Assembly: GCF_002252985.1 (NCBI RefSeq)
Contig: NZ_NHPJ01000049.1
Location: forward strand, 1-35,600
Direction: 5' to 3'
DNA: 35,600 nt
From: Halorubrum halodurans
GTDB taxonomy: Archaea; Halobacteriota; Halobacteria; Halobacteriales; Haloferacaceae
Below, piece by piece: positions 1 through 7,160 of this stretch. Under the pieces are notes generated by a model. That model had not been told where the DNA came from. It made no database searches and worked only from the letters and a program-made list of their open reading frames with translations. The translations under genes and the position numbers were made by a program. The stretch's first letter is position 1. Every line of letters begins with the position of its first letter.

Positions 1-165
1 CGACTGCCCCTTTGAGTCCCACCCGACCGCAACCGCCCCGCACCTCACGCCTCCCCAGCCTCGCGGCTCGCTCTGCTCGCCGCGTCCCTCGCGGGCTCCT
101 CGTGCCCCTTCGGGGCACTCGGAGGCGCGCCACCGCGATCGGTCGGTGGTTGGACTTTATCGACC
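1..165 (-). repeat. Dispersed intergenic hairpin repeat, copy 1 (truncated by window edge)
   Basis: This stretch shares blocks with 6969-7142 and, in reverse complement, with 14228-14400. The core block includes ccgaccgcaaccgccccg (about 23-40) and cctcacgcctccccagcctc. The distal end (129-165) matches copy 3 across gccaccgcgatcggtcggtg. A hairpin sits at 96-124. On the minus strand it has outer stem CTCC/GGAG, a GA/GA mismatch pair, inner stem GTGCCCC/GGGGCAC and a GAA triloop. The left part of the element lies outside the window. Strand is given as the one on which GA-type mismatches form. It ends about 60 bases from the 3' end of the alcohol dehydrogenase gene. I see no protein here; the short open frame is a composition artefact. 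Confidence 0.8.
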
Positions 166-225
166 GGGCGTTTCACACTGAGGCGTTTGAAAGATGAGCC
201 TCGACGGAGGCCGGTTCGGCGGCGA

Positions 226-1314
226 TCAGAACTCGGTGACGACCTCGACGCCGCGCACCTCGTAGTCGTCCATCGCGGCGAGCCGGTCCGACACCTCCGA
301 CAGCGCTAGCTCCCGCGTCACGAGCGCGCCGGGGTCGATCGCGGTCGCCTCCACGAGCGCGAAGAGGTCGTCGTAGTTCGTCGGCGGCATCCCGCGCGCG
401 CCGAGAAACGATACCTCCCAGCGGGTCATCCAGTCCGTCGGCAGCGACACCTCGCCGCGTTCCGCGTCGGTGGTCAACCCGACCTGGACGTGCGTCCCGC
501 GCGGGCGGACCGACCGGACGGAGTTGCGGCACGTCTCCGCGATACCCAGCGCGTCCATCGAGACGTCGACGCCGCCGTCGGTGAGCGAGCGAATCCGCTC
601 GGGGACGGACGTGGTCGAGTCGGCCGCTCCTCCTCCGCCTCCACCGCCCGCCCGCACCGTCTCCGCCGCGCCGAGGTCCGCGGCCCGCGAGAGGGCGTCG
701 TCGTCGACGTCGACGGCGACGACCCGCGCGCCGACGGCGGCCGCGATCTGGACCGCCGAGAGGCCGACGCCGCCACAGCCGTGGACCGCCACCCGGTCGC
801 CGCCGCCGACGCCGGCGCGCTCGACGAGCGCGTGGTAGGCGGTCATGTACCGACAGCCGAGCGCCGCGGCGTCGCGGGCGGGCAGCCACGACGGGCGCTC
901 GACGAGGTTGTAGTCGGCCCGCGGGACGGCGACCCGCTCGGCGAACGCGCCGGGCGCGTCGGGCTCGAAGCCGAGGGCGCTCCCGTCCGCACAGACGTTG
1001 CCGTGGCCGCGCCGACAGTACGAGCACGTCCCGTCGCCCAGCGAGAAGGGCACCACGACGCGGTCGCCGGGGGAGAACCGGTCGACCGCGTCGCCGACGG
1101 CGACGACCTCGCCGGCGGGCTCGTGGCCGAGCACCTGGCCGCGGGGTACCCGGTCGTCGGCCCACTCGCCGTGGCCCTTCCAGGCGTGCCAGTCGCTCCG
1201 GCAGACCCCGCAGGCGTCGACGCGGACGACGGCGTCGTCCGGTCCCGGCTCCGGCTCGGGGAGGTCTCGGATCGCCAACTCCTCGCCGTACTCGCGAAGG
1301 ACGGCCGCGCGCAT
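226..1314 (-). CDS. Zinc-dependent alcohol dehydrogenase (MDR family)
   Basis: This 362-residue medium-chain dehydrogenase should oxidise an alcohol with NAD(P). The GroES-like N-terminal domain has the catalytic-zinc residues C38 and H64-E65 (GHE). The Rossmann motif GCGGVG is at 179-184. The structural-zinc lobe (94-108) normally reads C-x2-C-x2-C-x7-C, but here its first ligand is Asp94, followed by C97, C100 and C108. A run of seven glycines (223-229) sits in the cofactor domain and looks like a lineage-specific loop. The gene is monocistronic and divergent from the kinase at 1629. A weak TATA-like acacgtatgcc lies near 1340. The substrate cannot be read from the sequence. Family assignment is secure. 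Confidence 0.93.
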   Translation of the reverse strand: MRAAVLREYGEELAIRDLPEPEPGPDDAVVRVDACGVCRSDWHAWKGHGEWADDRVPRGQVLGHEPAGEVVAVGDAVDRFSPGDRVVVPFSLGDGTCSYCRRGHGNVCADGSALGFEPDAPGAFAERVAVPRADYNLVERPSWLPARDAAALGCRYMTAYHALVERAGVGGGDRVAVHGCGGVGLSAVQIAAAVGARVVAVDVDDDALSRAADLGAAETVRAGGGGGGGAADSTTSVPERIRSLTDGGVDVSMDALGIAETCRNSVRSVRPRGTHVQVGLTTDAERGEVSLPTDWMTRWEVSFLGARGMPPTNYDDLFALVEATAIDPGALVTRELALSEVSDRLAAMDDYEVRGVEVVTEF

Positions 1315-1628
1315 GGTGGCCGGTCGTCGCCCGACGGCATACGTGTTGTGCCCTCCGGCGGCGGGGTGACGCTGACGCGCGGGATCGGAGCCGCCCCCTC
1401 GACTCGCGACGGCGCGTGGCGGGGGCGATCGGGTCGGGACCAGGATCAGAATCGGGGTCGGGCTCAGGTCAGAGTCGGGGTCGCCGTCGTACGCCGTCAG
1501 CCGCGTACCGGATCCCCGTTATTTCACCGACTGGCGCGTTAATTCCCTCCGTCTCAGCGTTGATCTCACCGTCGAACAAATGTTATTCAGATAAGATTTA
1601 TCAGGGTTCACGAACGAGTCGACCATAC
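1315..1628. other. Divergent intergenic region between dehydrogenase and kinase
   Basis: The 314 bases hold the two outward promoters and no convincing gene. Positions 1430-1483 are a degenerate run of short gggtcgg/caggatcag-like units. AT content rises from about 1510 toward the kinase start. Open frames running through this stretch are upstream extensions of the kinase frame or shadows. Confidence 0.5.
1595..1602 (+). promoter_or_regulatory. TATA-like box deciding the kinase start
   Basis: The box gatttatc is centred about 29 bases before the ATG at 1629, the spacing expected for a leaderless haloarchaeal transcript. It argues against the upstream in-frame start at 1416. Confidence 0.55.
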
Positions 1629-2741
1629 ATGTCCTCGGGGGCCGACCCGCGACCGGGCGTCGCCTATCGACGACCGGACGGTGACCCCGACCGACTCGAG
1701 ATCGAGTCCGCCGGCGACCCGGCGGTCCCGGTCGACGACCTCCCGAACGACGCCTGGCTCGAGGCCGTCCACCCGGAGGACCGCGATCGGCTCCGCGAGG
1801 AGCTCGCGGCCGGCGAGGTCGACGTCGCCTACCGGGTCGACCACGACGGCGACGACGACCCCACGTGGATCCACGAGCACGGTCGACGCGTCGAGGCCGG
1901 TGACGTGATCGGCTACCTGCTTCCCGCGTACGAACGGATCGAGCGACAGCGCCGGCTCGAACAGCAGCGCGAGCGGCTCGAGGAGTTCGCGAGCGTCGTG
2001 AGCCACGACCTGCGGAACCCGCTTTCGGTCGCGGTCGGCAACCTCGAGCTGGCCCGCGGGTTCGACGGCGAGGAGGCGGTCGATCGGATCGACCGCGCAC
2101 ACGACGCGCTGGACCGAATGGACGTGCTCATCTCGGATCTCCTCTCTCTCGCCCGCGAGGGGCGCTCGGTCGAGGCGACCGCCGAGACCGACCTCCGCGC
2201 CGTCGTCGACCGAGCGTGGGCCACGGTCGGACGACCGGCGAACGCGGAACTGGTCGTCGAGGAGCCGCTCCCGCGGATCGAGTGTGACCACAGTCGGCTC
2301 CGACAGGCACTCGAGAACCTCTTCCGGAACGCGATCGAGCACGGATCCGCCGAGGGACTCGCCGCGGACGCGGCGTCCGTCGACGGCGACGCGGTCGCCG
2401 CTCGCCGGGTCGACGCCGACGGCGTGCGCGTCTTCGTCGGCCGGACCGACGGGGGGTTCTACGTCGCCGACGACGGATCGGGGATCCCCGAGGACGACCG
2501 CGAGGCCGTCTTCGAGCCCGGTCACACGACCGCCGAGGAGGGGACGGGATTCGGGCTCGCCATCGTCGAGCGGATCGCCGAGGCACACGGCTGGTCCGTC
2601 TCCGTGACCGAGAGCCGTGCCGGCGGCGCCCGGTTCGAGTTCGCCGGCGTCGAGAGCCACGAGAACCCAGGAGGGGCCGCGGGCGACGACGCGGCGAGCG
2701 GAACCGCCGGGTGCGACGCGGGGCCGCGGTCCGTCGAGTGA
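1629..2741 (+). CDS. PAS-domain sensor histidine kinase
   Basis: The protein has 370 residues and no membrane segment, so it is a cytosolic sensor kinase. A PAS fold of the PAS_3 type is suggested at about 42-90 by WLEAVHPEDRDRL and TWIHEHGRRV. A short coiled linker (100-122) follows. The HisKA dimerisation domain has phospho-acceptor His126 in SHDLRNPL. The HATPase has the N-box NLFRNAIEH (230-238), G1 box DDGSGIP (281-287) and G2 box GFGLAI (307-312). The 30-residue tail is acidic and disordered. The catalytic half closely resembles that of the hybrid kinase at 33136-35574. No partner regulator is adjacent, which is usual in haloarchaea. The signal sensed is unknown. Confidence 0.9.
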   Translation: MSSGADPRPGVAYRRPDGDPDRLEIESAGDPAVPVDDLPNDAWLEAVHPEDRDRLREELAAGEVDVAYRVDHDGDDDPTWIHEHGRRVEAGDVIGYLLPAYERIERQRRLEQQRERLEEFASVVSHDLRNPLSVAVGNLELARGFDGEEAVDRIDRAHDALDRMDVLISDLLSLAREGRSVEATAETDLRAVVDRAWATVGRPANAELVVEEPLPRIECDHSRLRQALENLFRNAIEHGSAEGLAADAASVDGDAVAARRVDADGVRVFVGRTDGGFYVADDGSGIPEDDREAVFEPGHTTAEEGTGFGLAIVERIAEAHGWSVSVTESRAGGARFEFAGVESHENPGGAAGDDAASGTAGCDAGPRSVE

Positions 2742-2799
2742 GCACGTACTCCGCCGACCGAGGGCCGCGCTGCCCCTTTCAGCCGCCACGAGTTCCGAC

Positions 2800-4284
2800 C
2801 TAGACGAAGTCGCTCAGTCCGGACTGGCCGTCGTCGCCGTCCTCCTCGGCGTCGTTCGGGGCGACGTCGTCGGCCGCCGTGCCGGCATCGGTCCCGTCCG
2901 CGGCGACCCCGCCCGCCGCGTCCCCGTCGGCCGGGGTCGCCGCGTCGCCGCCGCGGTCGGCCCCGCCGGCGAACGCGCCCTCGGCGTGGTCGGCCATCCG
3001 CGCCTCGCGACGTTCCTGCGCGTCCTCGACGATCGACTCGACCTTGTTCGTCGACTCGCCGGAGCCGGTGATGAACGACACGCCGGCCTCGTCGAGGTCG
3101 TAGGCGGCCGCCATCGCCACGGTGAGCTCGCGGGGTTTGCAGTGGTGGGTGATCGCGGCGAGGAACGGCAACACCTCCCGGCGAGCGGTGGCGACGCTAC
3201 AGCCGCTCGTCTCGGCGATCCGCCCCACGACCTCGTCGGCGGTCGAATCGGAGGAGGACCAGAACTGCGGGCGGCCGTACCGGGTCCACCCGCCCTTGGT
3301 CCCGTCGCGGGCGGCGGCGACGCCCGCGGCCGCGTTGTCGGTCGCGTACCGCCAGTAGGAGTAGTTCTGGCTGGCGCGCACGCGACCCAGCCAGACGTCC
3401 GCGTTCGCGAGGAAGTCGTACGCGCGGGTCGCCTCGGCCGCGTCGTACACGGAGAGCACGTTGTCCTCGATCCACTTCGTGAGGTCGTCGGGCGTCTCGT
3501 CGACCGCGTACGCCGACCGGAGCGACTCCTCCGCGGATTCCTCCTTGAGCACCGCGTCGAGGAACGGGAAGATCCCCATCGCCTTGTCTCGGTCGGCGGT
3601 GACGACGTCCTCGACCGCGATCGACGACCGCCCCTCGCAGGCGGCCTGGAGGTCGTTTATCGCCCCGCGCAGGTCGCCGCGGTTGCGCTCGGCGATCCGC
3701 TGGAGCGCGTCCGACTCGAACTCGATCCCCTCCTTGCGGCAGACGTCCCGTAGGACGGGCACGATGGAGCGCGCGGAGACGTCGCGGAACTCGATCTCCT
3801 GACACGCGTTCCGCAGGCCGCGGGAGACGTCGTAGAACTCGTTGGCGATGAGGACGATCGGCTGGCCCGACTCCTTCACGAGGTCCGTGATCGCGGAGGC
3901 CCCGCCCCGGTCGTAGTTGCCGTGGATGTTGTCCGCCTCGTCGAGGATCACGAGCTGTCGGGAGGCAGTGTCGCCGCCGCTCGCGCCGCCGCCGGCCGCG
4001 CTCCCGCCGAGGGTCGCGTTGCGGGCCGCGCGCCCGGCGAACCGCTCTATCACGTCGGCGGTCCGCTGGTCGGAGGCGTTCAGCTCCACCGTCTCCCAGC
4101 CCATGTCGGCCGCCAGCGCGTGTGCCGCGCTCGTCTTCCCGACGCCGGGGCTCCCGTGGAGGATGACGGCCTCGCGGTGGTCGTCCCACGAGCGCGCCCA
4201 CTCCGCGAAGGCGTCGCGGGCCTTGTCGTTGCCGCGGACCTCCGAGAGCGTACTCGGGCGGTACCGCTCGGTCCAGTCGGCCAT
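2800..4284 (-). CDS. rfcL: Replication factor C large subunit (clamp loader)
   Basis: RfcL works with RfcS subunits to load the PCNA sliding clamp on primed DNA. The protein has 494 residues. The AAA+ ATPase core starts at TERYRPSTL. Walker A is GSPGVGKT (44-51) and Walker B is LVILDEAD (111-118). Between them is a Gly/Ala/Ser-rich loop (93-107) that looks halophile-specific. The C-terminus is a long acidic disordered tail ending in QSGLSDFV, which fits a PIP box (Q-x2-L-x2-F) for PCNA binding. The start ATG at 4284 follows a TATA-like ACTAAACG (4308-4315 on the minus strand). The gene stands alone. Identification is very secure. Confidence 0.97.
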   Translation of the reverse strand: MADWTERYRPSTLSEVRGNDKARDAFAEWARSWDDHREAVILHGSPGVGKTSAAHALAADMGWETVELNASDQRTADVIERFAGRAARNATLGGSAAGGGASGGDTASRQLVILDEADNIHGNYDRGGASAITDLVKESGQPIVLIANEFYDVSRGLRNACQEIEFRDVSARSIVPVLRDVCRKEGIEFESDALQRIAERNRGDLRGAINDLQAACEGRSSIAVEDVVTADRDKAMGIFPFLDAVLKEESAEESLRSAYAVDETPDDLTKWIEDNVLSVYDAAEATRAYDFLANADVWLGRVRASQNYSYWRYATDNAAAGVAAARDGTKGGWTRYGRPQFWSSSDSTADEVVGRIAETSGCSVATARREVLPFLAAITHHCKPRELTVAMAAAYDLDEAGVSFITGSGESTNKVESIVEDAQERREARMADHAEGAFAGGADRGGDAATPADGDAAGGVAADGTDAGTAADDVAPNDAEEDGDDGQSGLSDFV

Positions 4285-4362
4285 TACCGGAGGAAGGCGC
4301 GAGCGCCGTTTAGTGGTTGCGGAGCGGTCGAGCGTGTCGCGATCGACGCGTCCGCGCGAGGA

Positions 4363-5238
4363 TCACCCCTCCTCCGCGGCCGCGCCCGCGGCGAGCGCCT
4401 CCGTGAGCACCGGCGCGACGCTGACGACGCTACAGCCGCGCTCGATCGTGTCGGTGCCGACGATCCGGTCGACGCCGGCCGCCCGCAGCTTCGTCACCGC
4501 GTTCGCGGCCAGCATCGGGTGGACGCAGGCGGCGACGACGCGCTCGGCCCCGCGATCGACCAGCACGTCGACCGCCTCGCTCATCGTCGACCCGGTGGCG
4601 ACGATGTCGTCGACGACGACGACGTCGCGGTCGACGACGGAGGCGTCGGAGGGGGAGACCGCGACCGCGCCCGTCTCGCGGTCGCGGTGCTTCTCGAAGT
4701 GGTCCGTCTCGCCGCGGCCGTACGCGTCCCGGACTGTCTCCGCGATCCCGATCGCCCCCTCGTCGGGCGCGAGAAAGAGCGGATCACGCAGGTCCGAGAG
4801 GGAGGCCGCGAGGACGCCCGCGGCGTCGACCGTCTCGACGGGGACGTCGTAGAAGTCGGCGACTCCCGGCTCGTGCGGGTTGACGAGCACCACGCGGTCG
4901 GTGCCGGTCGAGACCGCCCGCGCCATCGCCCGCGCGGAGACGGGCTGGCCGTCGCGGAACGACTCGTCCTGTCTGGCGTACCCCATGTACGGGAGCACGG
5001 TCGTCACGCGCTCCGCGCCGGCCTCGCGGACGGCGTCCTGGAGCTGGAGGAGTTCGACCCACGCCTCGTCGGAGTCCGTCGACGCGACGACGACCGCCTC
5101 CTCGCCGGCGAACTCCGGAACCGCGGCGAGCCGCTCGCCGTCGGGGAAGCGGTCGTACGTCGCGGTCGCGAGCGGGCGTCCCGTCTCCTCGGCGAGCGCG
5201 GCCGCGAGCGGTTGCGAACTCGATCCGGGTACGATCAT
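4363..5238 (-). CDS. prs: Ribose-phosphate pyrophosphokinase
   Basis: The enzyme makes PRPP from ribose 5-phosphate and ATP for nucleotide, histidine and tryptophan synthesis. At 291 residues it has the usual length of archaeal forms. The type I phosphoribosyltransferase PRPP loop is DDIVATGST (210-218). The catalytic flexible region is YMGYARQD (84-91), and VNPHEP (119-124) fits the metal and ribose-5-phosphate site. I chose ATG 5238, not the open upstream extension to 5334. A TATA-like ggtttatcgg lies about 27 bases upstream (near 5265), and the protein then starts with the expected MIVPGSSS. HisI, a downstream user of PRPP-derived intermediates, lies at 13780 but is not linked. Confidence 0.95.
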   Translation of the reverse strand: MIVPGSSSQPLAAALAEETGRPLATATYDRFPDGERLAAVPEFAGEEAVVVASTDSDEAWVELLQLQDAVREAGAERVTTVLPYMGYARQDESFRDGQPVSARAMARAVSTGTDRVVLVNPHEPGVADFYDVPVETVDAAGVLAASLSDLRDPLFLAPDEGAIGIAETVRDAYGRGETDHFEKHRDRETGAVAVSPSDASVVDRDVVVVDDIVATGSTMSEAVDVLVDRGAERVVAACVHPMLAANAVTKLRAAGVDRIVGTDTIERGCSVVSVAPVLTEALAAGAAAEEG

Positions 5239-5943
5239 GGGCGTCCGTTCCGCCGACACCGATAAACCAGTTTCTGTACTCGGCCGTGACGGTCGAGACG
5301 CCGACACGCGCTCGGTGATCGGTGACACGTCCACGGCCGGTCAGTCGCCGACGGATCGATATGGGGTCATAGAACTCCCGTCACGGGGTTCACTTCACGG
5401 CCCGATGATCGAATTACTCGTGAGGATCTGCTTGCGTGTTGAGCGGCTGGAGGAGGCCACCAATATCGACCCCACTGACATACATCCTACCTCCTCGATC
5501 CCGAGTCGTGCGTACGTGTCGGATTGGATCCGTTAAAAGTCCCAACCGGCGATCTGTCCTCAACCATTCGCTGAATACAGAGCGCGAGTCTGTCAGCCAT
5601 CTATAGACTGAGTGATATGACGGTCGTACAACCACCATGGAATCTCGAGTACCATTGCTAAGACGATTGCCACACTACGGCCCACCAGAACCTCATCAGT
5701 AACTCGGAACGAAAGAACCGTAGTGCCACTTATACCAACTCTTATGAGCCGACTCGGATTCCAATCGAGGAGGACAGACTGAAGCGTGGACATAACTTCC
5801 TCGGTCGGAAGCTGCGAACATATGTGTTCTGGAGGTCTGAGTCTGATATGATAAACTCACCCTCTGTATCTCCATGAAGTTTTTATCAGATTCTAAATAA
5901 TTCAACAGAGAAAAATGAATAGATGAGAACAACCTGCTAGCAA
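5239..5943. other. Low-GC intergenic stretch, possible island edge
   Basis: After the Prs promoter, base composition falls sharply from about 5340 and stays low to about 6760. I see no tRNA, no integrase and no clear terminal repeats. The only reading frame with some support is the minus-strand one at 5593-5793, listed separately. Other frames here overlap each other and the next gene's start and have no recognisable features. A T-run and AT-rich patch at 5878-5925 should contain the promoter of the gene at 5944. Confidence 0.5.
5593..5793 (-). CDS. Possible small membrane protein (hypothetical)
   Basis: This 66-residue frame encodes a basic start, then a hydrophobic stretch (about 40-57, VGRSVAIVLAMVLEIPWW), then a polar tail. 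It could be a single-span membrane protein. A TATA-like acatatgtt lies about 27 bases before the ATG, near 5820. Its codon usage is AT-leaning like the neighbour at 5944, unlike the GC-rich core genes. I do not recognise the family. It could equally be a chance frame or a remnant in the low-GC patch. Confidence 0.35.
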   Translation of the reverse strand: MSTLQSVLLDWNPSRLIRVGISGTTVLSFRVTDEVLVGRSVAIVLAMVLEIPWWLYDRHITQSIDG

Positions 5944-6672
5944 ATGAGCGAAAATAATTGGATGTCAATCAGTGACACCGTTTTCGGGGTACTCAAAGAG
6001 TCAAGCGACTTTTTTGCTGGGCTTGTACTGAATTTCGCACTCATCATCGGAGTGGTCGTGTTTCAGTGGAATCTCGTTGAAATCGCCGTAGTGTATCTTA
6101 TTGAAATAGCGATTATCCAGTTGTTCTTCTTTCCTGTTGCGTTGTTTACGCCGGAACCAGTGGAGGGTCGCGACGGAGACGCATGGGACACCGATCCGGT
6201 CCCGATTCAGCCGATTAACTTCCTGCCGCCAGTGTACTGGCGGAACATCAGATTTGTCTGGTTCAAAGCTGTGTTTAACCTAGTGGTCATTGGCGTCATT
6301 ATGCGCTCCGTCAGCTCCGGATATACGCTCAGTTCGGACCTACCCATGTCACTCGGCCTTGCGATTGCCGGCATCGTTCTGTTTCAACTGAGCCGTGTTT
6401 GGCGATACTTCATTGTGGACCAATCATACCGAGAGAAGTCACCGACAGATCCGATGGCGTTTGTGTACGCTCCACTCACTGAATTGTTCCTGATGTTGGT
6501 GTATGTACTTGCCCCGGTGACGTTGATCTTAGCCGGTATCGCATTTACGATCGATAGCGACCTCAGCTCATTACCCGTATTGCTACTGTATTTGACCCCA
6601 ATAGGATTTATTCGAGCGTGGATAGGAAGCTTGGATCCCCAGACAGACGATTTTGAAGTGAGTTTCAGTTGA
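5944..6672 (+). CDS. Multi-pass membrane protein, DUF6498-like
   Basis: This is a 242-residue integral membrane protein with about six hydrophobic segments near residues 24-41, 45-68, 105-121, 135-151, 178-201 and 207-225. A polar loop at 70-100 contains VEGRDGDAWDTDP. The pattern matches what I recall of DUF6498 proteins, which have no known function, so that name is a moderate-confidence guess. Codon usage is markedly AT-richer than in all flanking genes, which suggests recent transfer or relaxed selection. A possible TATA-like agaaaaatg lies about 30 bases upstream. It converges on the 6-phosphogluconate dehydrogenase gene with repeat copy 2 between them. There is no enzyme motif. Confidence 0.75.
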   Translation: MSENNWMSISDTVFGVLKESSDFFAGLVLNFALIIGVVVFQWNLVEIAVVYLIEIAIIQLFFFPVALFTPEPVEGRDGDAWDTDPVPIQPINFLPPVYWRNIRFVWFKAVFNLVVIGVIMRSVSSGYTLSSDLPMSLGLAIAGIVLFQLSRVWRYFIVDQSYREKSPTDPMAFVYAPLTELFLMLVYVLAPVTLILAGIAFTIDSDLSSLPVLLLYLTPIGFIRAWIGSLDPQTDDFEVSFS

Positions 6673-6800
6673 GGAGTGTGGCTCTGTAGCTCTGTTGGAA
6701 TCCTCTTCTTCAGATATATTCTTGTCTGAAACAGCCGGTCGGTGGGAGTTGCTTGTAGGACGGGTATTTCGATGGAGATTGGGGCGAGTAGAAGGAGAGC

Positions 6801-7145
6801 GTTGCTGGCGCGGAGAGGACCTCCAAAGCCCCAGTCACGAGGACTCGCGCGGCTCGTTGCGCTCCTCGTCGCTCACTTCGTTCGCTCCTGCGGTGCTTAC
6901 GTCGCCGAGCGTCGCCCTTCCGAGAGACTTCGTCTCTCGACTTCCCGCTCGCTCACGCTCGCGGGAATTGCGACTGCCCCGTTGAGTCCCGCCCGACCGC
7001 AACCGCCCCGGCCCTCACGCCTCCCCAGCCTCGCGGCTCGCTACCGAGGTGCTCGTTTCACTCACACCTCGCTCGCCGCGTCCCTCGCGGGCTCCTCGTG
7101 CCCCTTCGGAACACTCGGAGGCGCGCCACCGCCCGGATCGGTTCA
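6801..7145 (-). repeat. Dispersed intergenic hairpin repeat, copy 2 (most complete)
   Basis: Four conserved blocks are shared with copy 3: the end block around ctggcgcgg and ccaaagccccag (6803-6834), cctcgtcgctcact (6864-6877), ccgaccgcaaccgccccg with cctcacgcctccccagcctc (about 6990-7032), and gccaccgc (7125-7132). Variable hairpins lie between them: 6868-6888, a perfect 8-bp stem CGAGAGAC/GTCTCTCG around a TTC/GAA loop at 6921-6939, 7045-7071, and 7092-7120. The 7045-7071 hairpin is absent from copy 1, which otherwise matches on both sides. The element fills the gap between two convergent genes. I see no coding potential. The 128 bases before it (6673-6800) hold nothing I recognise. Confidence 0.85.
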
Positions 7146-7160
7146 CGGGGGTCTCGACCG

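Noticed and set aside
1..165. Insertion sequence or MITE remnant as explanation for the repeats
   Set aside because: I cannot find terminal inverted repeats or target duplications at the copy ends, but copy 1 is incomplete, so this is not fully excluded.
5414..5638. A 74-codon minus-strand frame
   Set aside because: It overlaps the better supported frame at 5593-5793 and lacks a promoter box at the right spacing.
5696..5968. A 90-codon minus-strand frame in the low-GC patch
   Set aside because: It covers the start and promoter of the gene at 5944 and has no recognisable feature.
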